A stretch of 51,857 nt of DNA. Origin: a virus. This document shows, one piece after another, positions 1 to 9,100 of the stretch. Every line of letters begins with the position of its first letter. Within the stretch, counting starts at the first letter, position 1. Where the stretch lies: IMG/VR virus record IMGVR_UViG_3300042545_000475, positions 1-51,857 of that record; one strand, written 5' to 3'. The notes beneath the pieces are model-generated. The model worked only from the letters and a program-made list of their open reading frames with translations, ran no database searches and was not told the DNA's origin. The translations under genes were made by a program, and so were the position numbers.

Positions 1-27
1 GTTTGGCTAAATTGCAGAAATTGAGTG

Positions 28-59
28 AAACTAGGTTTGAGGGGGATAACCCCTAGTTT
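28..59. other. Stem-loop in leader of first gene
   Basis: AAACTAGG at 28-35 is perfectly repeated inverted as CCTAGTTT at 52-59, with a GGGG/CCCC segment inside. It lies between the probable end of the gene that crosses the window edge and the first complete gene. No T tract follows, so it is not a classic terminator; it could be a leader structure. Confidence 0.45.
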
Positions 60-82
60 GGCACCAAACCGGAGATTCATCA

Positions 83-307
83 ATGGCTCGTAAAGCAAAG
101 AATGTACTTGAGAGACTTCGTGACCCGAAGGTTGACCGATACGGCAACCTGAAGCCCAAGAAGGGTGGCGCAAAGAAGAAAAATCCTGCCGCAGCACCCA
201 AGCGCAAAACCCCCAGCCCAAGCGCACGGTCGATGTACCAAGGTGACCGTACTGCCAATGAGACGGGTGGGTCTATGTATCAAACCGCTAAAAAGCGTGC
301 TGGTTAA
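83..307 (+). CDS. Small Lys/Arg-rich protein
   Basis: A 74-residue, strongly basic protein rich in Lys, Arg, Pro and Ala, with the motif SMYQ occurring twice in the second half (after PSPSAR and after ETGG). It has no recognisable domain; the composition suggests nucleic-acid binding or a disordered head-associated protein. The ATG at 83 is preceded by CGGAG at a normal distance. It lies just upstream of the PAPS-reductase-like gene, ten bases away, and is probably cotranscribed with the packaging genes. An ORF on the opposite strand over the same bases has no ribosome binding site or coding character and is treated as a shadow. Confidence 0.7.
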   Translation: MARKAKNVLERLRDPKVDRYGNLKPKKGGAKKKNPAAAPKRKTPSPSARSMYQGDRTANETGGSMYQTAKKRAG

Positions 308-317
308 TAGGTGACAC

Positions 318-1058
318 ATGGCCACTAGCGTCTTCGTCGGTACGGCTGACAAACTGCGTGAAGCGGCCAAGAGTCACCCCAGAGTCCTTGTCTCCTTTTC
401 TGGCGGCAAGGACTCGTCCGTTTGCTTAGACTTGGCGTTGCGGTCTGGGTTCACCGAGGTGGTCCCATTCTTCATGTACCTTGTGCCCGGCCTGTCATTC
501 ATCGACCAGAGGCTGGAAGAGGCAGAGCGCCGATTCGGCGTTAAAGTGATCCATGTGCCGCATTGGGCGAATTACGCCTACATAAAAGAGGAATTGTTTT
601 GCACCCGGCCACACCATCTGGATGACCTGCCGGAAGTGAAATTGCCTGAATTGTATTCCATGCTACACCTGCAAACCGGCATAAATCTAATCATCAATGG
701 TGGCAAGAAGTCCGATGGTCTGTGGCGCAAACGGTTCATCTGGAGTGTGCGGAACAAGGCAAATATAATGCACCCCATTGATGACTGGAACAAGTGGGAT
801 GTGTACGCCTACCTAAAGGCACGGAACATTCCGGTGCCGCAAGAAAGCATCGACATGGGGGCCAAGGGCGCTGGCGTGGACCTTCACCCTGATTCGTTGC
901 TTTGGATTTATGACAATCACCCGGATGACTTTAGAAAGATTGAGAGGGTTTATCCCTATGTCAGAGCAGCTGTATACCGGCGAGAGTGGTACGGAATTGG
1001 AAAAGATTACAGAAAAGGCAGAGCCACAAAAGGAAAAGAAGTCAGCAAAAAAGGCTGA
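318..1058 (+). CDS. PAPS reductase-like / adenine nucleotide alpha-hydrolase family protein
   Basis: A 246-residue protein with the PP-loop motif SGGKDS at residues 28-33, the hallmark of the phosphoadenosine phosphosulfate reductase and N-type ATP pyrophosphatase superfamily. A conserved-looking segment near residues 130-165 (GGKKSDG, WRKR, HPIDDWNKWDVYAYL) resembles phage PAPS-reductase-like proteins. These phage proteins usually lie beside ParB-like genes and the terminase, as here. Their substrate is not established; an adenylating or sulfur-handling role linked to DNA or nucleotide modification is possible but is inference. GGTG precedes the ATG. The last 101 bases overlap the next gene in another frame. 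Confidence 0.85.
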   Translation: MATSVFVGTADKLREAAKSHPRVLVSFSGGKDSSVCLDLALRSGFTEVVPFFMYLVPGLSFIDQRLEEAERRFGVKVIHVPHWANYAYIKEELFCTRPHHLDDLPEVKLPELYSMLHLQTGINLIINGGKKSDGLWRKRFIWSVRNKANIMHPIDDWNKWDVYAYLKARNIPVPQESIDMGAKGAGVDLHPDSLLWIYDNHPDDFRKIERVYPYVRAAVYRREWYGIGKDYRKGRATKGKEVSKKG

Positions 1059-1770
1059 CACTTCGGCTGCGGCGCTGTCCAAGTTTCAAAAGTTTTCAGT
1101 CACACAGGTTCATCGCAGTTCCATCCAAAACGCACCGTACAATCCACGCACCATCAGCGAGAAGGCCAAGAAGAAGCTTCGGGACAACCTGAAGCGTGTG
1201 GGCCTGATTGAGCCAATCATCTGGAACAAGACCACAGGCAATATCGTCGGCGGACACCAGCGTATCGCCAGTCTGGATGCCTTGGAACGGTCGGATGATT
1301 ACCTGCTGGATGTGGCGCAGGTGGAGATGGACGAGAAGACCGAGAAGGAACAAAATGTGTTCCTGAACAACGGCGAGGCGCAAGGTGACTGGGACCTTGA
1401 GCGGCTGGAAAGCCTGTACCGTAAGGATAAGATCGACTACGAAAATACTGGCTTTGATATGGGCCACATCTACCAGCTTTTCGGCTCCAACCCGTTGGAA
1501 GAGTCCAGTGTGGAAGAGCTTGAGAAGGCCGCAGAGAAGCTGCGGGAAGCGTACGACATGATGGAGAAGACCAGCCACAAGGCGGTTGGCAATGAAGAAG
1601 ATGATGTGGACTTCTTCTCCGTGATCATTTTCAAGAACTTTGAAGAACGAATCAAGTTCCATGCGGCACTAGACCTCACCGTGAGCAAGTACATCGATGG
1701 CAAGTTCCTGACAGCCATGTTGGGGCAGTCCGGCGAGGGTCCAGACATAGCCGAGGACCATCTGGAGTAA
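958..1770 (+). CDS. ParB-like nuclease-domain protein
   Basis: A 270-residue protein with a ParB/Srx-type N-terminal domain at about residues 45-135: the motif PYNPR, then LRDNLKRVGLIEPIIWN, then the GGHQR signature of ParB/sulfiredoxin folds. After it comes a charged helical segment and a C-terminal domain of unknown role. I start it at the ATG at 958 because GAGAGG lies seven to eight bases upstream; a longer frame from 910 is possible. Phage proteins of this type are normally not partition proteins but accompany PAPS-reductase-like and terminase genes. It overlaps the preceding gene by 101 bases, suggesting translational coupling. The exact activity (CTP-dependent switch or nuclease) is unknown. 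Confidence 0.85.
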   Translation: MSEQLYTGESGTELEKITEKAEPQKEKKSAKKADTSAAALSKFQKFSVTQVHRSSIQNAPYNPRTISEKAKKKLRDNLKRVGLIEPIIWNKTTGNIVGGHQRIASLDALERSDDYLLDVAQVEMDEKTEKEQNVFLNNGEAQGDWDLERLESLYRKDKIDYENTGFDMGHIYQLFGSNPLEESSVEELEKAAEKLREAYDMMEKTSHKAVGNEEDDVDFFSVIIFKNFEERIKFHAALDLTVSKYIDGKFLTAMLGQSGEGPDIAEDHLE

Positions 1771-1776
1771 CCATCC

Positions 1777-2223
1777 ATGGACGAACAAGAGCCCAAAAAA
1801 AAGGACCGGAAGCCGTATGTGAAGCCTACGGTCGAAGAATACGAACAGCGGGTTGCGTACGCCGAATTCCTTTTGTGTAGAAGGATTTACAAGTGTGACA
1901 TCAAGCGATTGATGAAGAAAAAGTTTAATGTCACGGCGAGGGCCGTCGAGGACTACCTCTCTCGTGCGAAGGCTAAATTGCGAGACAGGTCGGGAAAGAC
2001 CCGTGCGGAACACCAGATCGACAGCCTTCAGTTCTACGAATCTGTGCTGAATGGCCCTGATTCAACGCTTCGGGACCGCATGGACGCACAGTCCAGAATC
2101 GACAAGCTGATGGGCCTTGAGGATGGCAACACGCCCGGCGGCGGCGTGACCAGTCCGATCATCAATGTGGTCGAGCAGGTCGTGACCAGCCGGGAAGAGG
2201 CCAAGGGGAAGGCCAATGATTGA
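1777..2223 (+). CDS. terS: Terminase small subunit (putative)
   Basis: A 148-residue acidic/basic mixed protein directly upstream of and overlapping the large terminase gene by eight bases. Residues 25-70 (from RVAYAEFLL to EDYLSRAKAKLRD) look like a helix-turn-helix DNA-recognition domain, followed by a helical oligomerisation-like region and a flexible tail that would contact the large subunit. Small terminases bind the packaging site and stimulate the ATPase of the large subunit. Assignment rests on position, size and the N-terminal helix-turn-helix; the sequence family itself is divergent. Confidence 0.75.
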   Translation: MDEQEPKKKDRKPYVKPTVEEYEQRVAYAEFLLCRRIYKCDIKRLMKKKFNVTARAVEDYLSRAKAKLRDRSGKTRAEHQIDSLQFYESVLNGPDSTLRDRMDAQSRIDKLMGLEDGNTPGGGVTSPIINVVEQVVTSREEAKGKAND

Positions 2224-3415
2224 ACAAGCGCCCAAGGTGATCAGGTTCCATCCGGCGCAGATGGAGTTCCTCAAAAGCAATTCGCTCTTCCGTGGTTTCA
2301 CTGGAGGGCGTGGTGCTGGGAAGTCGTTTGTGGGTGCCTACGACATCCTGCGACGGGCACAGCCGGGCAGGCTGTACATGATCGTGGCGCCCACCTACCC
2401 CATGCTGAATGATTCAAGTCTGCGCTCATTTACGGCCCATGCTGAAACGCTTGGCCTGACCTATTCCATGAACCGCAGCCGTTTTGTCGCCACCCTGCCG
2501 AATAGGGCAGAAATCCTGTTCAGATCGGCAGACAACCCCAACAAACTGCGTGGACCGAACCTGTCGGGCGTGTGGATGGATGAGGCCTCGTACATCGAGA
2601 AAGAGGCTTACGAAATCGCCATCGCCTGTTTGCGGGAAGCTGGAGAACAAGGTTGGCTCACAGCCACATTCACGCCCAAGGGCAGACAGCATTGGACCTA
2701 TCAGGTTTTCGGCATGAAGGCCGACAACACGAGCCTGTTCAGGTCGGCCACCCGTGACAATGTGTTCTTGCCAGACACCTTTGAAAATGTCATCCGTGGC
2801 CAGTACACGACGATGATGGCGGCTCAGGAACTGGAAGGCGAATTCATTGAATTCAACGCAGGCGTGTTCGCAAGGCATTGGTTCGGCATCGTCGATGCAG
2901 CCCCAGCAAAGGCCCGTCGTGTCAGGTACTGGGACAAGGCAGGAACCGACAATGGTGGCGCTTACACCTGCGGGGTCCTGATGTCTAACACCGACGATGG
3001 CGAATACTTTGTCGAGCATGTGATCAGGGGCCAGCTTTCGGCCCACAAACGAAACAACCTGATTCTCCAGACCAGCATCGCAGACCGTGAGAAATACGGG
3101 GATGTGGAGATCGTGGTCGAGCAAGAACCCGGATCGGGTGGCAAAGAATCAGCTGAATTCACTATCAAGCAGCTGGCAGGATTCAAAATATTTGTGGACC
3201 GCCCATCAGGCGACAAGGTGACACGAGCGCAGCCCTATGCGGCGCAAGCCGAGGCTGGCAATGTCAAGCTCTTGCAATCTGCATGGAATGGCGATTATTT
3301 AGACGAACTTTCAGCATTTCCGGGCGGCGAGTATTTGGATCAGGTTGATGCGTCTTCTGGGGCATTTAATCGTCTTGCATTGATTCGCAAGCGAGTGTTC
3401 CAAGTCTGGACCTGA
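2216..3415 (+). CDS. terL: Terminase large subunit
   Basis: A 399-residue packaging motor. The ATPase half has the Walker A motif TGGRGAGKS at residues 29-37 and Walker B with catalytic acid in MDEA at 121-124. The C-terminal half has the RNase H-like nuclease features: RYWDKAGT with an acidic residue, then a VVEQEPGSGGK segment and a distal charged region. It cuts concatemeric DNA and drives it through the portal using ATP. Length is slightly short but normal for this type (about 400-450). The ATG overlaps the small-subunit stop. Confidence 0.95.
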   Translation: MIEQAPKVIRFHPAQMEFLKSNSLFRGFTGGRGAGKSFVGAYDILRRAQPGRLYMIVAPTYPMLNDSSLRSFTAHAETLGLTYSMNRSRFVATLPNRAEILFRSADNPNKLRGPNLSGVWMDEASYIEKEAYEIAIACLREAGEQGWLTATFTPKGRQHWTYQVFGMKADNTSLFRSATRDNVFLPDTFENVIRGQYTTMMAAQELEGEFIEFNAGVFARHWFGIVDAAPAKARRVRYWDKAGTDNGGAYTCGVLMSNTDDGEYFVEHVIRGQLSAHKRNNLILQTSIADREKYGDVEIVVEQEPGSGGKESAEFTIKQLAGFKIFVDRPSGDKVTRAQPYAAQAEAGNVKLLQSAWNGDYLDELSAFPGGEYLDQVDASSGAFNRLALIRKRVFQVWT

Positions 3416-3484
3416 TCCGTGCGGTTTTACCGCAGCCGTCCAGTCAAGTTAGGATGAATTCCATCGGAACACCGGAGCGCAGAC

Positions 3485-4978
3485 ATGCCGCAGCAGAAGT
3501 CTATTTGGGAAAAAGCCGTTCGATTCGTGAAGTCCGGCTTCCGATTCCGCATCCCCCAACAAGAAAGCGAGGGGTCCAAGAAGTTTGCCGAATTGCTTAT
3601 GGCAGGCGGATCGATGGGCTTTCCGGGGGCATGGACCGCAGACAGGCTTGAGCAGGTACGGCATTATCGGGGCTGGTCGTACATCGCCATCAAGGCTATC
3701 GCTGAGGAGGTCGCCTGCCACCCACCGAGGGTTGCGGCGATTCGTGGCCGTGAAGAGGCGATGTCCAAGGGCATGAAGGTGCTGAGTGGCCGTGAGCGGC
3801 GCAAGGCAATCGCCCACACGCAGGCGCACGAAGAATTGGAACCAGTCGATTCCCACCACCCATTGTGCGAATTGCTGCGAAACCCCAACGAGCCTGATGT
3901 GGCGTTCGACTTTTGGTTTGAGACTATGATGTTCCTTGAACTCACCGGCAACGCCTACTGGTGGGTGGTCAACAACAAGCTTGGAGTGCCTGCCGAATTG
4001 TGGGTGCTTCCAAGCCATTGGGTGTGGCCCATGTCGGGTAATGGCAAGCTGATTGAGTACTACCAAGTCAGGCCGTATGGGTCACCCGGCGCTGCACGCA
4101 TGATCAACTTCCCAGCCGATGAGATCATCAGCTTCAAGTACAAGAACCCTTTGTCAAAGATTGATGGCCATGCCCCTATGGCGGCAGCTGCCGAGTGGAT
4201 TGACGCAGCCGAGAGCATTGATGCCACACGCTGGTATTCGTTCAAAAACGGCATCTGGCCGGGCTTTGTCATGCAACTTGACAAGGACATGGAAGACCCA
4301 CCGCAGAGCTACATCGACAACCTGTACGCACGGCTGGACGCACGGGCACGAGGCGAGAACAAGTACGACAGGCCATTGGTGCTTCCACCGGGCGTTTCGG
4401 CCAACAATGTGACACGCAGCCCAAGAGAAATGGATTTCCAATCGTCTGGCGATCAGTTGAAAGACTGGGTCATGGCAGTGCATCGGGTGGGCAAGTCGAT
4501 TGCAGGCATCACCGAGGAGGTGAACTACGCCAGCATGGTTGCAGCCACAGCCAACTTCATCACCCGCACCATTCGGCCCAAACTGTCATTCATTGGCCAA
4601 GTGGCCACCGAGAAGCTTGCCAAACGATTTGACGACAGGCTGATTATTTATTGGGACGACATCACGCCAGATGATCCCGGCCAAAAGACCGCAGACATGC
4701 AGGCAGACTTTGCGGCAGGTGCAATCACGCCCAACGAAATCCGAGCCGAGCGTGGACGCAGCCCATACGACGACAAGGGCAACGACCCGATGGTCGGCGG
4801 ACAGCCCATGGAGGCCAAAGGCAACCAGTTCATGGACATGCTTTTTGGCAAGCAACCGCAACAAACGCAACCGGGCCAGCCGGGCCAAGAACAAGAGCAA
4901 GACCAAGGCGATGAGGAGCCAGCAAAGGCACCACCGCCTCCCGGCACCCAAAAGCGTAAGCCGAAGGGTGGTGGATGA
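3485..4978 (+). CDS. Portal protein
   Basis: A 497-residue protein with the features of HK97/SPP1-type portals: an N-terminal region around the conserved pattern 'YIAIKAIAEEVA', HPLCELLRNPN near residue 120, FLELTGNAYWWVV near 150, and a C-terminal MVAATANF crown-proximal helix near 360. The last 60 residues are a Gln/Pro/Glu-rich disordered tail (QPQQTQPGQPGQ) ending in a Lys-rich patch, which is unusual and may contact DNA or the scaffold. The portal forms the dodecameric vertex through which DNA is packaged. The start is preceded by CCGGAGCG. A 69-base gap separates it from the terminase gene. Confidence 0.92.
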   Translation: MPQQKSIWEKAVRFVKSGFRFRIPQQESEGSKKFAELLMAGGSMGFPGAWTADRLEQVRHYRGWSYIAIKAIAEEVACHPPRVAAIRGREEAMSKGMKVLSGRERRKAIAHTQAHEELEPVDSHHPLCELLRNPNEPDVAFDFWFETMMFLELTGNAYWWVVNNKLGVPAELWVLPSHWVWPMSGNGKLIEYYQVRPYGSPGAARMINFPADEIISFKYKNPLSKIDGHAPMAAAAEWIDAAESIDATRWYSFKNGIWPGFVMQLDKDMEDPPQSYIDNLYARLDARARGENKYDRPLVLPPGVSANNVTRSPREMDFQSSGDQLKDWVMAVHRVGKSIAGITEEVNYASMVAATANFITRTIRPKLSFIGQVATEKLAKRFDDRLIIYWDDITPDDPGQKTADMQADFAAGAITPNEIRAERGRSPYDDKGNDPMVGGQPMEAKGNQFMDMLFGKQPQQTQPGQPGQEQEQDQGDEEPAKAPPPPGTQKRKPKGGG

Positions 4979-5106
4979 TGGGTCAAGCATTTCAGGCAAT
5001 CGCCAACATGGTACTAATCGGCCTTGTTATGACTGGCCTGATGTGCCTGTACGATGTTTTCACCAAGTCAGACAACGAAGACGACAAAGACGGTGATAAA
5101 AGATGA
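4978..5106 (+). CDS. Small membrane protein between portal and MuF gene
   Basis: A 42-residue ORF. The ATG overlaps the portal stop (TGATG) and its stop overlaps the next ATG (ATGA), so it is tightly coupled on both sides. Residues 8-28 form one hydrophobic segment (from IANMVLIGLVM to CLYDVF) consistent with a transmembrane helix, followed by an Asp/Lys-rich tail (DNEDDKDGDKR). Function unknown; perfect gene-to-gene overlaps argue that it is real. Confidence 0.72.
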   Translation: MGQAFQAIANMVLIGLVMTGLMCLYDVFTKSDNEDDKDGDKR

Positions 5107-6101
5107 ATTATGTGCGTGATCGCGAGCATGGCCAGATTGTGCCAACCGGCAAGGATTTGGCCAATCGTCTTGCGAAAATCATGCTGAAGCAGTCCCGTGT
5201 CGCCCGTGTTGCGGTGATGCGTGGGCGGACCCCTGACCTGTCCAAGTTTCGTCCTGAACTGGAGAGCGTGTTCAACGACATGCTGGGCAGGTACGCCATG
5301 GACGGGGCCATGGCGATGATGAAACGCATCGCCGATCAGATGGAGGCCAAGGAACCAGAATTGGCCAAGGCCAAGTCAATCAGCCGTGAGCGTTACGAGT
5401 ATGTGATCAAGGCATCCGGCAGGCGTTCGTGGCGTGCTGTGCTGGGCATCGCATGGAATCTGCTCTCCAAGCGTGTCATGGACGCTGTCAGGAAGCTGTC
5501 ATTCAGGCTTGCGGCATCGACCATTGACGCATCAGTCGAGCGCTGTGATCAGCTGATTCAAGAGATCAGGCAGTCTGTCATTCGGCGGCGTGAAGCTATT
5601 CAGCGTGAGAACGAGGCGGCAGAGGCGGCAGGCAAGCCAGAGGCTGTAAAACCGCTACCAGTAGTGCCAAACCGCAGGCGGGCAGTGGTCGAGGTGGCAC
5701 GGAATGAAATTCAAGAAGCTATTCGTGAGGGTGAGGGAATCCCGCAGATGTCGAGCAGGCTGGCAGAGATTTTTGCGCCAGAGCGGGCGCTGATGATCGC
5801 ACAGACCGAGTCGAGCAGGGCCTATCATCAGGGCCAGATTGAGACAGCGATTGAATCTGATGTGGTCGGCGGCTTGCAGTGGCTGGCAAGTTCTGATGCG
5901 TGTCCTAAGTGCAAGGCTCTCCAGAGCAAGATCGTTCCACTCGGCCAACCGTTTGAGATTTTGAACGATGGACTTGGCCCGTATGACATCATCGACGCAC
6001 CTCCACGGCACCCAAACTGCATGTGTGCCGCCTTGGAAGTTTTCAAGGAAGATATGCCTGATCAGGACTCGGAAGGCGACGAGACAATCGAGGCAGAGTA
6101 G
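5103..6101 (+). CDS. Minor head protein, SPP1 gp7 / MuF family
   Basis: A 332-residue protein with the C-terminal domain of the phage Mu gpF/SPP1 gp7 head morphogenesis family: a helical IAQTESSRAYHQGQ block near residue 230, WLASSDACPKC near 255 and PRHPNCMCA near 300. The CPKC and CMC cysteines may bind a metal. Members sit inside the head near the portal and may be ejected with DNA. It follows the portal region, the standard position. The N-terminal half is helical and charged. The ATG overlaps the upstream stop. Confidence 0.88.
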   Translation: MNYVRDREHGQIVPTGKDLANRLAKIMLKQSRVARVAVMRGRTPDLSKFRPELESVFNDMLGRYAMDGAMAMMKRIADQMEAKEPELAKAKSISRERYEYVIKASGRRSWRAVLGIAWNLLSKRVMDAVRKLSFRLAASTIDASVERCDQLIQEIRQSVIRRREAIQRENEAAEAAGKPEAVKPLPVVPNRRRAVVEVARNEIQEAIREGEGIPQMSSRLAEIFAPERALMIAQTESSRAYHQGQIETAIESDVVGGLQWLASSDACPKCKALQSKIVPLGQPFEILNDGLGPYDIIDAPPRHPNCMCAALEVFKEDMPDQDSEGDETIEAE

Positions 6102-6158
6102 GCCAGCGTTTGCGGAACTGCCACCGGGTTGTTTGCAATGAATCAAAAGGAGAATACC

Positions 6159-9100
6159 GTGAACCTGTTTACCCGTTCTGTTGAAAAGCGTGCTGGCCGT
6201 GTGTACCGGGTGGATGGGCAGGACAGCCTGCTTGCGATTGACAGGGTGTCTGACAAGATCGTCACCGACGACAGGGTCATGGCGGCGACAGCCGTGATCT
6301 CCACCCCAATGATTGATCGTGATGGGGATGTGGTATTGCAGGAAGGGCTGGATTTCACGAACTATCGGCGCAATCCAGTCGTGTTCTTCAATCACCAAGC
6401 GTGGCCTGTGCCAATCGGCAAATCCGAGGACCAGCAGGGCAGGTCCACGATCATCGTGACCCCAGAGCAGACTACGGCTACCTGCTATTTCAGCAGCAAG
6501 TCGAAAGAGTCTGAGCAAATCTACCACCTTGTGGCTGACGGAACCCTGCGCTCTACCTCTATCGGGTTCCTCGTAAAACGGGCCACACCGCTCACATCCA
6601 GCCCAATGCTTGGCATGGGTCGTATGAGCCAGACTGGCAAACCGGGCGGCTATCGCATTGAGAATGCAGAAGTCACCGAGTGGTCGTGGGTTGGCATCGG
6701 GGCCAATCCTGAAGCTGTTTTGGTTCACTTGTCCAAGGGCATGATTGCAGGCAGTCAAATTGATGACAGGCTGCGTATGGCACTTCAACCCTATTCGGCG
6801 ATAAAAAAAGTCATGGTCGATTCTGGAATTGATGTGAAGTCTTTGTCTTTGGGTCAGGAGCGTGAAACTGTGGAAGCATTTGACTGGAATGCCCCCAAGG
6901 CCAAGATGCTGGAGCGTTTCGGCTCTGCCTTGAAATCGTTCATGCCCGAATACAGCGAGTATGTGGTCAAGGAATTCAGGGAAGACGACCATCCACGCAA
7001 TCCTGCGGGTGGAGAGCATGGTGGCCAGTTTACTGCAAAGCCTGAGTCAAAAAAACCTGAAATGACACCGGAAGAGGAAGAGGCACACTTCTCGCAGTTC
7101 TACAAGCCTGTTGGGAACGCAACGATGCGACAGGCTGTTGAAAAGCCATCTCAACGCCGATACCATCATGCCGGTCCAGAGGAGGCACATCAGCTTCATC
7201 CCAACTTGAACATGAGTGCCAAGCTTTCCGAAGCAGAGCTTGCTGAGGTTAATTCCAAGGGGCCTGCGGCGATCCTTGCTGAAACCAAGGACATGAATGC
7301 ACAAAGACAATTGGATGGGTTGGACAAAATTCGGGAGAAACATCCAGAGCCTTGGAAAGACATCGACTCTTGGAATGCTTTTCAGGCAGCGGCGTACAAA
7401 AACAAAACGGTGCCAATCCCACCGTTCAACTTCTTGAAAAAGCTTTCAGATGGCACGCTGGCAGACCGGCTTGTGAAGTTGGAACCGGGACAATTAAAAG
7501 ATGCTGATCACGGATTCAGAAACGCCAAAGAGTTTCGTGACTTGTACACATCCGGCGAAGTGGGCGTTACGACAACAGCCAAGCTGTTTTTGTGGTCGAT
7601 TCTTTCACGGGGTGTTAGCCCGTATGTTCAGGAATCGCTTTTTATCGACGCATACGCTGGTGCGGAAAAATGGATCAACAAGGCCGCAAACGGCGAACTG
7701 ACAGAAGACGACATATTTGGCCCTAAAATTCTTGACGAGAATGGCGAAGTTGTAATGGTGCCAAAAATGCACCAAGGCAAGATTATGAAGGATAAGAAAA
7801 CCGGCGAACCGATCATGGAGCCAAAGCGTGGCCCGTCCGCTTACGAAGAGTGGGTCAAAACCGTTGCTCCAGCGCAGCAGGGAATTCCGGGTGCTGGATC
7901 AACGCACAACCTTGGAGCATTTGGTCGCAACTTTTTATGGAAATTGTCGCAGAAAGACGAGAACGGCGTAAGCCATCTCCAAAAGCTTCACGACATGATG
8001 TGCGACCCCAATCAAACGGGGCGTGGCATCAGGCGTGAATTCTCCAAGTTTGGCGAAGGCTGCGGAATCGACAACAAAGTGGTGTCGTTCACCCTGCTTG
8101 TCGCAGGATTTGACGATGTCATGGTTCTCGACCGGGTCCAGATGAGAAACCTGTGGGACGATGGCCGATTTAAGGATTACAATCTGTATGACGGCCTAAG
8201 TGATGTCAAAAATTCGGCGCTTAACCGGCTTGGCGAAGGTGTCCGTGGCATCATGTATTACGAGGCGATTGAGGATGCGCTGAAGGAACGGCTTGCAGAG
8301 ATCAGCAAAAAGGTTGGCCGTGACATCAGCATTGGTAGGTATCATTGGGAAAGCTGGGTGTCAGCTTCGGAGCAGGAAGCGTCCCATGGAACGCTGGATG
8401 CTATCCTGAAAGATGCAAAAGGTCAGGACAATGTTTTGGCCGGTGTGCAGGCAAAACAGGGCGAATATGCTGCTTACCAGTACGGCGCACGATATGGTCG
8501 TGACGAAAAGGGTGAGCGTTACATAGAATGGACCTGCCCAGCAGGTGTCAAGGATTCGCCAAAAAGCATTAAATTTTCGATCCCTGAGTTCAAGATGTTT
8601 TCGGAATATCTTGGGGGAACCCGAAATAAAACCAGTGTGGTGCCAAAGGGATTTTCTGTCTCAAATCCACCACCGGAACACAAGGACCAGCCGTGGTATG
8701 AACGACCCCAAATCAACAAGCAGCGACTCATCGAAGAAGCCCAGCGATACGCCGCCGGAGAAGGAGGCAAAAAGAAGCAAGGGGGACGAACTTCTGATGA
8801 GAATTCTTCACGGAAGAAGGGGAGTTCCGATGGTAGTCGAGCCAACGAGGGATGGCCTTGGCTACGGGGAGGATTCACCGGAAGATTCAGAGTGATAAAG
8901 CGTTGTTGGGAAGGTTACGAACCCGTTCCCGGCAAAAAACCGTACAGCGAGGATAGCTGTAGGCCAAAAGACGCAGGAATGAACATCAACGACGAGATCG
9001 AAAAAGCGGGCCTGCAAGACTGCGTGTCTGCCAAAATACCCAAGCTGATCAAGGAAGGCTACGAGCCAGATCAGGCTGCGGCCATCGCCTACGACATGTG

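Noticed and set aside
958-1770. Plasmid partition system (ParA/ParB/parS) using the 18-bp arrays
   Set aside because: The ParB-like protein lacks a visible helix-turn-helix and no ParA gene is present; the arrays lie far from it and next to other genes.
5655-7019. 454-residue antisense frame over the MuF and protease genes
   Set aside because: Opposite well-supported genes, no ribosome site, Cys/His-rich shadow composition.
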